DNA of 64,000 bases, from contig CAVPNX010000009.1 in NCBI GenBank assembly GCA_963706885.1, forward strand, positions 114,822 through 178,821. The letters run 5' to 3'. This document shows, one piece after another, positions 19,125 through 28,554 of this stretch. This stretch comes from Prado023 sp963706885 (lineage in GTDB: Bacteria; Actinomycetota; Actinomycetes; S36-B12; CAIYMF01). Made by a program: the position numbers and the translations under genes. The notes below the pieces were generated by a model. That model saw only the letters and a list, made by a program, of their open reading frames with translations. It was not told the origin of the DNA and did no database searches. Each line of letters opens with the position of its first letter. The stretch's first letter is position 1.

Positions 19125-20453
19125 ATGCGAATTCGTCATGGGGTGGTGGGAGCCGTAGGGCTCGCCCTGGCCCTGAGCGCGTGCTCCAGCACCACGAGTG
19201 AACCAACTACGGACGCCAGCGAGGGGGCGAGCGAGGCGGCGGCAGAGACCGTCGACCTCCGCTGGCGCACCCGGCCGGACAACCAGGCCGAGGCCGATGT
19301 CTACCAGCAGATCTCCGATGACATCACAGCCAAGGGCATCGGGCTGAACCTGACCTACGAGGCGGGCAACTCCGAGGGATCGCCCTACCAGGACAAGCTC
19401 AAGACCGAGCTGTCCGCGGGAACGGCTCCTGACGTGTTCTGGATCCCCGGCACCGACGTCGCGGACTTCGCCAAGGCGGGCCTGATCCTGAACGCGAGCG
19501 AGGTCTCCTCGGCGGCCGGCTTCAACGCGGCCGACTTCTACGCCGGTCCGATGGACCAGTTGCTCGTCGACCCGGCGACCGGCCAGAAGGCCGACGGCTA
19601 CGTGTGGGGCGTCCCTCGTGACGTGTCCACCTTCGCGCTGTACCTGAACCTCGACCTCATCGACGAGGCCGGTGTGGATGATCCCCGCCAGCTCGCCGCG
19701 GACGGCGAGTGGACGTGGGACGCCTTCGAGAAGACCGCCAAGGCAATCAGCGACCTCGGCGGAGGGGTCAAGGGCTTCGGCGCTGGCGGCTGGTGGGCCA
19801 ACTGGGGCTACTGGGTGAACTCGGCGGGCGGCTCGTTCTTCAACGAGGACCGCACGGCCTGCAACCTGGACTCCGAGGAGTCGGTCAGCGGCATCGAGTA
19901 CTACCAGAAGCTGTACGACGCTGACTACGGCGTGAAGTTCGGCGAGGATCCGGAGCCGGTCTACAAGAGCGGCAAGCTGGGCATGTTCGTCAACGGTCGC
20001 TGGGCCACCCCCGGCTCCCGCGAGATCACGGACTTCAACTGGGACGTCGCACCGCTGCCGACCGGGCCTGCGCCCGGCAACAACTGGCAGTTCTGGGGCG
20101 CCTACGTGATCAACGCCGACACCGCCGACCCGGCCGCCGCCTGGAAGCTCGTCGCTGAGCTCACCAGCCTCGAGGTGCAGGACCAGATCGCCTCGCTCGG
20201 CGCGAACATCCCGTCGCGCGTGTCGCAGGAGGCTGTCGACAAGTTCCTCACCTACACGCCTCCGGCCAACAACCAGGCGTTCATCGACGGCATCCAGAAC
20301 GACGCGGTCGCCGAGGGTCCGCTGTGGAAGGGCAACTGGCCGGAGTTCGACACTGCGACGAATGCCGTGGTCACCCAGTACATGAACGGTGAGATCACGA
20401 CCGACGAGTACCAGAGCGAGATCTGCAAGGTGGCTGCACCCGCGTTCGAGTAG
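19125..20453 (+). CDS. Sugar ABC transporter substrate-binding lipoprotein
   Basis: The 442-residue protein starts with a lipoprotein signal peptide (MRIRHGVVGAVGLALALSACSS; the lipobox Cys is residue 22), so it is anchored outside the cell membrane. The mature part is a family-1 extracellular solute-binding protein: DVFWIPGTDVADFAKAG, WTWDAFEKTAKAISDLG, GWWANWGYWVNSAGG and GKLGMFVNGRWATPG. It captures an oligosaccharide or glycoside and passes it to the two permeases that follow. ATG 19125 has GAGAGGA 9 bases upstream. The downstream alpha-galactosidase suggests an alpha-galactoside ligand such as melibiose or raffinose; the ATPase subunit is not encoded here, so a shared MsiK-type ATPase is likely. 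Confidence 0.92.
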   Translation: MRIRHGVVGAVGLALALSACSSTTSEPTTDASEGASEAAAETVDLRWRTRPDNQAEADVYQQISDDITAKGIGLNLTYEAGNSEGSPYQDKLKTELSAGTAPDVFWIPGTDVADFAKAGLILNASEVSSAAGFNAADFYAGPMDQLLVDPATGQKADGYVWGVPRDVSTFALYLNLDLIDEAGVDDPRQLAADGEWTWDAFEKTAKAISDLGGGVKGFGAGGWWANWGYWVNSAGGSFFNEDRTACNLDSEESVSGIEYYQKLYDADYGVKFGEDPEPVYKSGKLGMFVNGRWATPGSREITDFNWDVAPLPTGPAPGNNWQFWGAYVINADTADPAAAWKLVAELTSLEVQDQIASLGANIPSRVSQEAVDKFLTYTPPANNQAFIDGIQNDAVAEGPLWKGNWPEFDTATNAVVTQYMNGEITTDEYQSEICKVAAPAFE

Positions 20454-20470
20454 CGGTTCCTGCACCAGCA

Positions 20471-20516
20471 CGGCTGAGGGTCCTGGGTTCCCATCGGGGC
20501 CCGGGACCCTCAGCCG
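20471..20516 (+). terminator. Long hairpin between binding-protein and permease genes
   Basis: Seventeen bases (20471-20487) pair with 20500-20516 with one G-T wobble, leaving a 12-base loop. No T-tract follows. In this position it can act as a partial terminator or as an RNA stabiliser, giving more binding protein than permease from one transcript, as in other sugar ABC operons. Confidence 0.7.
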
Positions 20517-20556
20517 TTCGCACGCAATTGCTCGTGGAACTCAGGAGGAGACGAAC

Positions 20557-22296
20557 GTGACTGCTGTGGTCATGGAGACCGAGGATCGACAACCGAGTCC
20601 CTTGTGGGATGAGGACGAGGGGTTCGAGAAGCTCCTTCGGGGCGTCCAGGCATGGCACCTCTTCCTCGCCGGGATCTCCACCTGGGTGCTGGTCAACATC
20701 GCGGCCGGGATCTGGGCGCTGGGATCCCTTCCCCGGACCGGGCTCGGCGTCGTCGGCGCTCTCGGGCTCGGACTCAACCTGCTCGCGGTCGTCCTCCTGG
20801 GGCGCCGCGTCCGTGCCGGTCGCACGCTGTCCTTCGTCCTGAGCCTGCTCGTAGCCCTGGGCACCTTCGTGGTGCTGTTCGGACAACTGGACATCGCCGA
20901 GGGGCTCGACGTCTTCGCCGGCGCCTTCCAGAGGGCCTTCCCGGCCCTTGTCCTGGTCTCCCTCGGGGTGGTCTGGTGGGTGATCGCCCGGCGAATCCAC
21001 AAACGGCTGCTGCCTCCGGGGACGTTGGTCAGCGACGATGCTGCGAACTCGGGAGCCGTTCGCGCCGTCCAGTGGTTGATGTGGGCCGGGCTGGCGATTG
21101 TGGCCGTCGGCACCGTGTGGTGGCTGTTCCTGATGCGGGCGCAGCGGTCCCTGCTCTTCTTCGGCGATGCCATCCGGGCTGATCCGGTGCGCTTCATCGC
21201 CGCACTGATCGTCTTCCTGCTGGCCGCGTGGGCGCTGCGGACGATCATCTCCGAGCGCTCCGCGCGCTTCTTCCAGATCGAGAACGCCCAGGCAGAGGCA
21301 TTGACCGGCTGGCTGTACCTCTCGCCCAACCTCCTGGGCTTCCTGGCCTTCTTCGCCGGGCCGCTCGTCTTCTCGATGGTCATCTCGTTCTACGACTGGG
21401 ACGGGGTCAGCCAGGCGGTCTACGTCGGGCTCGACAACTACATCGAGACCCTCTCCCTGACCGTGGCGTCTTCGGCGGCGAGCCTGCCACCGGGCTACTC
21501 CGAGGTCTTCACCCTGCCGTTCAGCGACCTCGTGGTGGGCGGGACCGATCCGCTGTTCTGGAAGTCGCTGACCAACATCTTCCTGTTCATGCTCGTGGCG
21601 ATCCCGGCGGCCGTGCTGTCGGCCCTCTTCCTGGCTGTCATGATCAATGCCGGCTACCGGGGCACCAAGGCCTTCCGGACAGTCTTCTTCGTCCCTGCCG
21701 TCGCAGGCGTCATCGGCGTGACCCTCATCTGGAAGCAGATGTTCAACGCCGCGGTCGGGTTCATCAACTGGGGCATCGCCACGGGCGGCCAGGTGATCAA
21801 CGTCGTGCTCCCGGGTGACCCCTTCCCCGATCGGGTCGAGATCGGCTGGCTCTCGGACCCGAACATAGCCCTTCTGGCCGTATGCATCGTGTTCGTGTGG
21901 TCCCAGTTCGGCTTCAACACCGTCCTGTTCACGGCCGGCCTTCAGGGCATCGGTCGCGACCTCTACGAGGCGGCAGAGCTCGACGGCTGCAACGCGTGGC
22001 AGCAGTTCCGCCACGTCACGGTCCCGCAGCTCAAGGAGACCACGTTCTTCGTGACGGTGACGACGGTGATCCTCGCCCTGCAGCTGTTCGACATCGTCTA
22101 CGCGCTCAACCAGCCGAACCCGGTCGGGTTCCCGGACAACGCCACCCTGACGCCGGTCGTCTACATCTACCAGCTCGGGTTCCAGCAGGACTCCTTCGGG
22201 CAGGCCAGTGCGGTGGCTTGGGTGCTCTTCGTGATCATCTTCATCTTCACCCTTGCCCAGTTCCGAGCTCAGCGTGCCGATGCGGAGGTGAAGTGA
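20557..22296 (+). CDS. Sugar ABC transporter permease 1 (MalF-like, N-terminally extended)
   Basis: The 579-residue protein ends in a normal sugar permease domain: LYLSPNLLGFLAFFAGPLVFSMVISFYDWDG, four more membrane segments, and the EAA loop EAAELDGCNAWQQFRHVTVPQL that contacts the ATPase. Before that lie about 230 extra residues with six hydrophobic segments (for example GISTWVLVNIAAGIWALG and LGLGLNLLAVVLLG). Most family members are about 300 residues, so this one has roughly double the membrane span. GTG 20557 is used because AGGAGGAG ends 6 bases upstream. The stop overlaps the next start (TGATG). Confidence 0.88.
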   Translation: MTAVVMETEDRQPSPLWDEDEGFEKLLRGVQAWHLFLAGISTWVLVNIAAGIWALGSLPRTGLGVVGALGLGLNLLAVVLLGRRVRAGRTLSFVLSLLVALGTFVVLFGQLDIAEGLDVFAGAFQRAFPALVLVSLGVVWWVIARRIHKRLLPPGTLVSDDAANSGAVRAVQWLMWAGLAIVAVGTVWWLFLMRAQRSLLFFGDAIRADPVRFIAALIVFLLAAWALRTIISERSARFFQIENAQAEALTGWLYLSPNLLGFLAFFAGPLVFSMVISFYDWDGVSQAVYVGLDNYIETLSLTVASSAASLPPGYSEVFTLPFSDLVVGGTDPLFWKSLTNIFLFMLVAIPAAVLSALFLAVMINAGYRGTKAFRTVFFVPAVAGVIGVTLIWKQMFNAAVGFINWGIATGGQVINVVLPGDPFPDRVEIGWLSDPNIALLAVCIVFVWSQFGFNTVLFTAGLQGIGRDLYEAAELDGCNAWQQFRHVTVPQLKETTFFVTVTTVILALQLFDIVYALNQPNPVGFPDNATLTPVVYIYQLGFQQDSFGQASAVAWVLFVIIFIFTLAQFRAQRADAEVK

Positions 22297-23510
22297 TGGC
22301 CAGGTCAGGTCGTCCGGTCCGAGGGTGGCGCGGCCAGTCCGCCCGCATCTTCGTGTATGCCAGTCTCACCATCGCGGGGCTGGTCGTCCTCATCCCGTTC
22401 CTCTTCGCGCTGTCCGGGTCGATGAAGACCTCTGAGGACGTCTTCACCTACCCGCCCCGGATCCTGCCGTACGTGGCAGCGACTGCCACCGTCAACGGCG
22501 AGGAGCTGCCGGTCTTCACCGTGCCCCTCCCCGGTGGCGGGACGGCGGATCTCGCGCGGGTGGAGAACGGCACTAGCCTGCGCGAGTTCCGCAAGGTGGA
22601 TGATCCCGAGTTCGTGTTCGTCAGCCCGAGGGACGCCCTCGAGCCGGCCGGGACAACCGTCACGGTTGACGGCGAGGAGAAGGACGTCTACCTCGTCACG
22701 ATCGACGGCCAGCAGGTCGAGGTCTACGACAACCGCTCTCGGATCGGAGGCACGTACATCGACCCGGCGAACCCGAATGCGCCACCGGTGTTCGCCGTCC
22801 CGGCCGAGGTCGTCGCTGTGGAGCAGGTCGACTTCCAGACGGGCAACTACACCAAGGTCCTGAACCTCAATGGGTTCTCCCGGGCGCTGACGAACACGGT
22901 GCTGGTCACCATCCTGGTGGTCGCCGGACAGGTGTTGACCAGCATCCTCGGTGGCTACGCATTCGCCCGGCTGAGGTTCCGCGGACGGGAGAAGCTGTTC
23001 CTGTTCTACCTGGGCTCGATCATGATCCCGTTCGTCGTCCTGATCATCCCGCTCTACCGGCTCATGGTCGAGATCGGGTGGGTCAACGACCTTGTGTCGC
23101 TGGTGATCCCGTTCGCGTTCACGGCGTACGGCACGTTCCTGATGCGCCAGTTCTTCGTGACGATACCCAAGGAGCTCGAGGAGGCGGCCATCCTCGACGG
23201 CGCCTCTCGGTGGACGATCCTCTGGAAGGTGTTCGTGCCGTTGTCGATCCCCGCCATCGCCACGCTGACGACGTTCTCGTTCCTCTATGCCTGGAACTCC
23301 TTCGTCTGGCCATTGATCGTCATCGACTCGGGCAACCAGGAGAACAGCGTCCTCGCGCTCACCCTGGCGACCCTGGGTGGCCGCGCAGCCGACGCACCGA
23401 ACCTCGTGCTCGCCGGTGTCATGATCGCGATGGTCCCGCCGGTCACGGTGTTCCTGCTGGCCCAGCGCTACTTCGTGGAGAACGTCGCCAGCAGCGGGAT
23501 CAAGGGCTGA
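22296..23510 (+). CDS. Sugar ABC transporter permease 2 (MalG-like, with large outer insertion)
   Basis: The 404-residue protein has a normal C-terminal carbohydrate permease core: GYAFARLRFRGREKLFLFYLGSIMIP and the EAA loop KELEEAAILDGASRWTILWKVFVPL. Between the first and second membrane segments there is an extra region of about 120 residues (roughly 50-170), rich in short beta-type strands, including repeated 'VTVDGEE/VNGEE' sequences, that would lie outside the membrane. Typical family members are about 280 residues. The ATG at 22296 overlaps the preceding stop. It forms the heteromeric channel with permease 1. Confidence 0.88.
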   Translation: MARSGRPVRGWRGQSARIFVYASLTIAGLVVLIPFLFALSGSMKTSEDVFTYPPRILPYVAATATVNGEELPVFTVPLPGGGTADLARVENGTSLREFRKVDDPEFVFVSPRDALEPAGTTVTVDGEEKDVYLVTIDGQQVEVYDNRSRIGGTYIDPANPNAPPVFAVPAEVVAVEQVDFQTGNYTKVLNLNGFSRALTNTVLVTILVVAGQVLTSILGGYAFARLRFRGREKLFLFYLGSIMIPFVVLIIPLYRLMVEIGWVNDLVSLVIPFAFTAYGTFLMRQFFVTIPKELEEAAILDGASRWTILWKVFVPLSIPAIATLTTFSFLYAWNSFVWPLIVIDSGNQENSVLALTLATLGGRAADAPNLVLAGVMIAMVPPVTVFLLAQRYFVENVASSGIKG

Positions 23511-23547
23511 GCCGCGTGCTCGTCGGCGCAGGCCCCGAAGGTGGGCG

Positions 23548-25832
23548 ATGACCAGCACGACACGGGTGGTGCACGTGCGCCGTGGCGGGACCAGCCTCGT
23601 CCTGCGCTGCGACCCCGACCAGCTGCCCTGCGTCCTGCACTGGGGCCCCGACCTCGGCGAGCTGGATCCCGCTGAGCTCGACCAGGTCCTGGTCGCGCTG
23701 GCGATGCCCTACCTGGACAGCCCCCTGTCGGCGCTCGATGCCGTGGCCGTGCTCCCGCAGCACTCCGCGGGCTGGTTGGGCCGCCCGGGCCTGCTGGGCA
23801 GCCGGGACGGGCGCGCGTGGTCGGTCGCGTTCGATGAGGTGACCCACGTGGTCCACGAGGCCGGGCGATGCCGGGCTGGCCCGACGGTCCCGAGGGGGCC
23901 GTGCGCCTGCTGTCCGTGGGCACCGACAGCGCCTGTGACCTCCAGGTGGGTGTCGAGCTGGAGGTGCTGGCCAGCGGCCTGGTCCGGGTGCGCGCCACGG
24001 TGCGCAACCTGGGAACCGGGGTGTACGAGCTGCGCCACCTGGAGCCCTGCCTGCCTGTCCCGGCCGAGGCCGGGGAGCTGCTGGACATGACCGGGCGGCA
24101 CGTGCGCGAGCGGACCCCGCAACGACGGCCGTTCGACTTCGGGCACTGGGTGCGCGAGTCGTGGGGCGGCCGGCCGGGGCACGACTCCGCAACCCTGCTG
24201 TGCGCGGGCGAGCCCGGGTTCGGCTTCCGCGCGGGCCGGGTGTGGGGCGTGCACCTGGCGTACAGCGGCAACCAGGTCGTGTCCGCCGAGCGCTCGCCCA
24301 CGGGCTGGCAGCTGCTGCGGGGAGGCGAGCTGCTGCTGCCCGGTGAGATCCGGCTGGATCCCGCAGGGCACTACACCTCGCCGTGGCTGCTCGGCTCCTG
24401 GGGCGACGGGCTCGACGAGCTGTCCGACCGGTTCCACCAGACCCTGCGGGCGCGTCCCACGCACCCCAGCCGGCCCCGGCCGGTGCTGCTCAACGTGTGG
24501 GAGGCGGTCTACTTCGCCCACGACCCCGACAAGCTCATCGCCCTGGCCGAGAGTGCGGCCGAGGTGGGCATCGAGCGGTTCGTGCTCGATGACGGGTGGT
24601 TCCTGGGCAGGCGCCACGACTGGGCCGGCCTGGGGGACTGGTACGTCGACGAGGCGGTCTGGCCCGGCGGCCTGCACCGGCTGGTCGACCGGGTCCACGA
24701 GCTGGGCATGGAGTTCGGGCTCTGGTTCGAACCCGAGATGGTCAACCTCGACTCGAACCTGGCCCGTGAGCACCCCGAGTGGCTGCTGGGCACCGAGCAC
24801 GGCCCGGGGCCGGCGTCGCGCCACCAGCACGTCCTCGACCTGGCGAATCCCGACGCCTACGCCCACATCCTGGAGCGGATGTCGAGCCTGATCGGCGAGT
24901 ACCGGATCGCCTACATCAAGTGGGACCACAACCGACCGCTCGTGGACGCCGGACACGGACCGCAGGGCACCCCCGGGGTGCATGCCCAGACCGGGGCGAC
25001 CTACCGGCTGATGGCCGAGCTCAAGGCCCGGCACCCCGGACTGGAGATCGAGTCGTGCGCCGCCGGAGGTGCCCGCCTGGACCTGGGCATCATGGAGCAC
25101 GCGGACCGGGTGTGGGTCTCGGACTGCATCGATGCCCACGAGCGCCAGCGCATGGTCCGCTGGACCGGCCTGACGCTGCCCCCCGAGCTGATGGGCACGC
25201 ATGTGGGGGCCGGGGCGGACCACACCACGCAGCGTGCCCACGACCTGGCCTTCCGTGCCGGGACCGCACTGTGGGGCCACATGGGAGTGGAGTGGGACCT
25301 GACAGCCGCATCGCCGGCCCAGCGGTCGCAGCTGGCCCAGTGGATCGCGCTGCACAAGCGGCTGCGCCCCCTGCTGCACACCGGTCGCGTGGTCCACGCG
25401 GACCCGGCGAACGCCGCGCTCCTGCTCGACGGGGTCGTGGCCATGGACGGCTCCGAGGCACTTTACAAACTGGCTGCAGTGGAGCACTCGCTCACCTGGC
25501 CGCCGGGTCGGGTCACCCTCCCGGGGCTGGACCCGCACCGGTCCTATCGGGTGGCCGCCCTGACCCCCGCCACCGCGGACCGGCTGCTCGGCTCCCCGCC
25601 CGAGGCCCCGCCCGGGGCACAGACCGGCGCGCCGCCGACGGACCCGCCGGCCAGCGAGCTGCCACCACGCGACCACCGCCCCGGGTGGGTGCGCTCCGAG
25701 GTCACCCTGCCCGGCCGGGTCCTGGCCGAGGTGGGGATCCACGCCCCCCTGCTCGGCGTCGACCAGCTCGTGCTGATCCACGCGGTCCAGGTGCCCACCG
25801 ATGTCGGCGACGTTGTGCGCCACCCCAGCTGA
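23548..25832 (+). CDS. GH36 alpha-galactosidase (one frameshift near 23880)
   Basis: The gene lies in two frames that together give about 760 residues, the normal GH36 length. The first frame (from ATG 23548) is the N-terminal beta-sandwich start; the second carries the catalytic barrel: FVLDDGWFLGRRHDW, WFEPEMVN, YIKWDHNR with the nucleophile Asp, IESCAAGGARLDLG, and VWVSDCIDAHERQRM with the acid/base Asp. Adding one base in the CCC at 23880-23882 (or GGG 23863-23865) joins the frames as HEAGRCRAG-PDGPEGAV. There is no signal peptide, so hydrolysis of the imported alpha-galactoside is intracellular. It is the last transport-linked gene, 37 bases after permease 2. Confidence 0.86.
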
Positions 25833-25855
25833 ACCGACCCAGAAGAGGAGCCCCC

Positions 25856-27397
25856 ATGGACCCGAAGCACTTCTCCCTGTACGGCAACACCATCACGCCC
25901 GACCAGGACCGCAAGGCGCTGGCGTGGCAGAAGATGTTCGTCGACAAGTTCGCCTACGACCCCAACGAGACCTACGAGCTCAGCGTCCACGACAACCCGC
26001 AGCTCGGTGACGTGCTCGGGATCCGCGACCTCCGGCGCGACTCCGAGGGCGACCCGATCGACCCGGAGACCGGCATCGTGATCTCAACGATCCGGATGGG
26101 CTTCGGGCACTACCGCATCGCGATGGCCGGTGCCTCGGCTGCGCGGGCGATGGGCCGCACCCCGTACTGGATGGACCTGCTGGCGATCCCGGGCATCACC
26201 CAGGATGCGATCAACTGGTGGAACACCAACTACAGCAAGTACTCGCGGGTGTCCCAGCGCAACGAGCTGTTCGACAAGTACGTGTGGGAGTCGGTCACCT
26301 CCGGGGACAAGACGCTGCCCGGGCTCAACTGGCTGCTCAACAACCAGGCGATGGGGTGGCCGTGGCGCTTCCTCAAGGCGAACGCACGCGACTACCGCAA
26401 GAGCGAGCTGTTCGCGAACCTGCACCACGCCCTGCCCCAGGACATGCCGATCCTCACCGCCCACATGTGGAACTGCATGGGTGCGGTCGCAGGCGGCATG
26501 ACCAACGTCGTGGACATGATGTTCGACAACTGGCCGATGGCCTTCCAGCTCACCGAGGGCGCGACCCACGCCGTGCAGTCACCGTCGGGCTACTACGGGT
26601 TCCGGATCATGAACCAGTTCGACGAGGACGACAAGATCCTCAAGCCGACCCCGTCGGATGCGATCAAGTACGTCGGGCACCACGTCGACCATGAGCTGGT
26701 CGAGAACATCGAGGTCGACTGCGCCGCGCGCCTGACCCGCATGCGCAACGGGGAGCCGCGCCGGTTCATCCTCACGATGGGTGGCGCCGGTGCCCAGCGG
26801 GAGCTCTTCAAGGCGATCATCGACCATTGCCGTCCGATGATCGAGCGCGACGAGCTGACGCTGTTCGTCAACCTCGGCGACCATGCCGACAACTGGGACT
26901 GGCTCAAGGCCGAGCTCGGTCCGGCCGCGGCCTCGGTCACGACCCACCGCACGTGGGACGAGGCCCGGGACTTCGCCGATCAGATCCGCGAGGGCCAGGC
27001 GCACGGCCTGCACGTGTTCATCTTCGACAACACGTTCCACGGCGTCTACGCCACCAACTACCTGATGCGGGTCAGCGACGTGCTGATCACCAAGCCCTCG
27101 GAGCTGGCGTTCTACCCGATCCCGAAGATCTTCAACGCGCGGGTCGGCGCACACGAGGCGTGGGGTGCGATCCGCAGCGCCGAGCTGGGCGACGGGACGA
27201 TCGAGACCCGCACCATCCCGCGCACGCTGCAGGCCATCGACCTGATCACCAGCGAGGACGACCTGCTGGAGATGTTCTGCGACTGCATCGTGAAGAACAA
27301 GCGCATCGGTGTCTACGACGGCGCGTACAAGTGCGTCGCCCTGGCGACCGGCACCACGTGGGAGCGCCAGCTGGACGGCACCGTCGACCGGGGCTGA
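25856..27397 (+). CDS. Unknown protein with GT-B glycosyltransferase-like features
   Basis: The 513-residue protein is not one I can name. Near residues 74-95 it has IVISTIRMGFGHYRIAMAGA, like the donor-side start of MurG/MGDG-synthase-type GT-B enzymes (GxGH). Residues 304-314 read FILTMGGAGAQ, which resembles the linker strand and loop of the second Rossmann lobe, and 408-421 read DVLITKPSELAFYP, like the ITKPGG...E motif that binds the nucleotide-sugar in that family. No signal peptide or membrane helix is seen. ATG 25856 follows GAGGAG. It lies 23 bases after the alpha-galactosidase, so it probably belongs to the same transcript; a role in making or remodelling a glycolipid or oligosaccharide is inference. 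Confidence 0.55.
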   Translation: MDPKHFSLYGNTITPDQDRKALAWQKMFVDKFAYDPNETYELSVHDNPQLGDVLGIRDLRRDSEGDPIDPETGIVISTIRMGFGHYRIAMAGASAARAMGRTPYWMDLLAIPGITQDAINWWNTNYSKYSRVSQRNELFDKYVWESVTSGDKTLPGLNWLLNNQAMGWPWRFLKANARDYRKSELFANLHHALPQDMPILTAHMWNCMGAVAGGMTNVVDMMFDNWPMAFQLTEGATHAVQSPSGYYGFRIMNQFDEDDKILKPTPSDAIKYVGHHVDHELVENIEVDCAARLTRMRNGEPRRFILTMGGAGAQRELFKAIIDHCRPMIERDELTLFVNLGDHADNWDWLKAELGPAAASVTTHRTWDEARDFADQIREGQAHGLHVFIFDNTFHGVYATNYLMRVSDVLITKPSELAFYPIPKIFNARVGAHEAWGAIRSAELGDGTIETRTIPRTLQAIDLITSEDDLLEMFCDCIVKNKRIGVYDGAYKCVALATGTTWERQLDGTVDRG

Positions 27398-27531
27398 GTC
27401 GGGCGGGGCGGGTCCCGGACTGATCAGGGGAGGGCAGGCTCAGCCCTGGCGGCGGGGGCCCGGGCACCGGGCGCTGGCTGCCGGCCCGAGTCGGCCGTGC
27501 GAAACTTGTCCTCCCTGGCTGAGGAGTGCAC

Positions 27532-28554
27532 GTGAGTGGCAACACCGTCTACCGGTTCAACAATGCAGCGATCCTGTCGGTGGCTGCCGTCGATGCGCCC
27601 GAGGTCATCACCTCGGACTACTTCGACGAACAACTGGCGCCCACCCTGCAGCGCCTCGGCGTGCGCCCCGGCATGCTCCAGCAGGTGGCCGGGATCAAGG
27701 AGCGACGGTGGTGGCCGGCGGACGTGTCATTCACCGACGCCGCCGCACAGGCCGGCGCGCAGGCCCTGGCCGCGGCCGGCATCGCGCCCGAGCAGGTCGG
27801 GCTGCTGATCGACACCTCCGTGTGCCGGGCGCGCCTCGAGCCGTCAGCGGCAGTCGCGGTCCATCACGAGTTGGGCCTGCCCTCGTCCTGCCTGAACTTC
27901 GACCTGTCGAACGCGTGCCTCGGATTCGTCAACGGGATGCAGCTGGCCGCGATGATGATCGACGCCGGCCAGATCGAGTACGCGCTGATCGTGGACGGCG
28001 AGGGCAGCCGGACCGTGCAGGAGCGCACCTTGGCCCGGCTGCAGTCCGAGTCCACGACGGTCGCCGACCTGTTCTCCGACTTCGCCACCCTCACCCTGGG
28101 CTCCGGATCAGCCGGGATGGTCATGGGCCGTGCCGACCGGCACCCGGAGGGCCACGTGTTCGTCGGCGGGGTGGGCCGGGCGGCAACGGAGCACAACACG
28201 CTGTGCCAGGGCGACATGGAGCGGATGGTCACCGACAGCAGGGGCCTGCTCATCGCCGGCCTGGAGGTGGCCGAGGCCGGGTGGAAGGATGCCCTGGCCG
28301 ACTTCGACTGGACCGACGTCCAGCACTACGTCATCCATCAGGTGTCCACCGTGCACTGCGACGCCCTGATCGAGCGCCTCGACCTCGACGCGGACCTCGT
28401 GCCGTTGACGTTCCCGACCCTGGGGAACATCGGGCCCGCGGCGATCCCGATCACCCTGGCCAAGCACCAGGACCAGATCGCGCGTGGTGACCGGGTGATC
28501 CTGCTGGGCATCGGCTCGGGGATCAACGCGGCCGCCGCCGAGATCCGCTGGTGA
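27532..28554 (+). CDS. oleA: OleA, acyl-CoA head-to-head condensing thiolase
   Basis: The 340-residue protein is a thiolase-fold enzyme of the OleA type. The catalytic triad is visible as Cys129 in LSNACLGFVNG, His269 in YVIHQVST and Asn299 in TLGNIGPAA; Glu103 in RLEPS corresponds to the Glu that acts as base in Xanthomonas OleA. OleA joins two long-chain acyl-CoA molecules in a non-decarboxylative Claisen reaction to a beta-keto acid, the first step to long-chain olefins. GTG 27532 is preferred because GAGGAG stands 5 bases upstream. The order oleA-oleBC-oleD with overlaps at each junction excludes a FabH-type fatty acid role. Confidence 0.92.
   Translation: MSGNTVYRFNNAAILSVAAVDAPEVITSDYFDEQLAPTLQRLGVRPGMLQQVAGIKERRWWPADVSFTDAAAQAGAQALAAAGIAPEQVGLLIDTSVCRARLEPSAAVAVHHELGLPSSCLNFDLSNACLGFVNGMQLAAMMIDAGQIEYALIVDGEGSRTVQERTLARLQSESTTVADLFSDFATLTLGSGSAGMVMGRADRHPEGHVFVGGVGRAATEHNTLCQGDMERMVTDSRGLLIAGLEVAEAGWKDALADFDWTDVQHYVIHQVSTVHCDALIERLDLDADLVPLTFPTLGNIGPAAIPITLAKHQDQIARGDRVILLGIGSGINAAAAEIRW

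Noticed and set aside
20395..22014. 539-codon minus-strand ORF
   Set aside because: It is antisense to the sugar permease gene and has low-complexity acidic and Gln-rich sequence.
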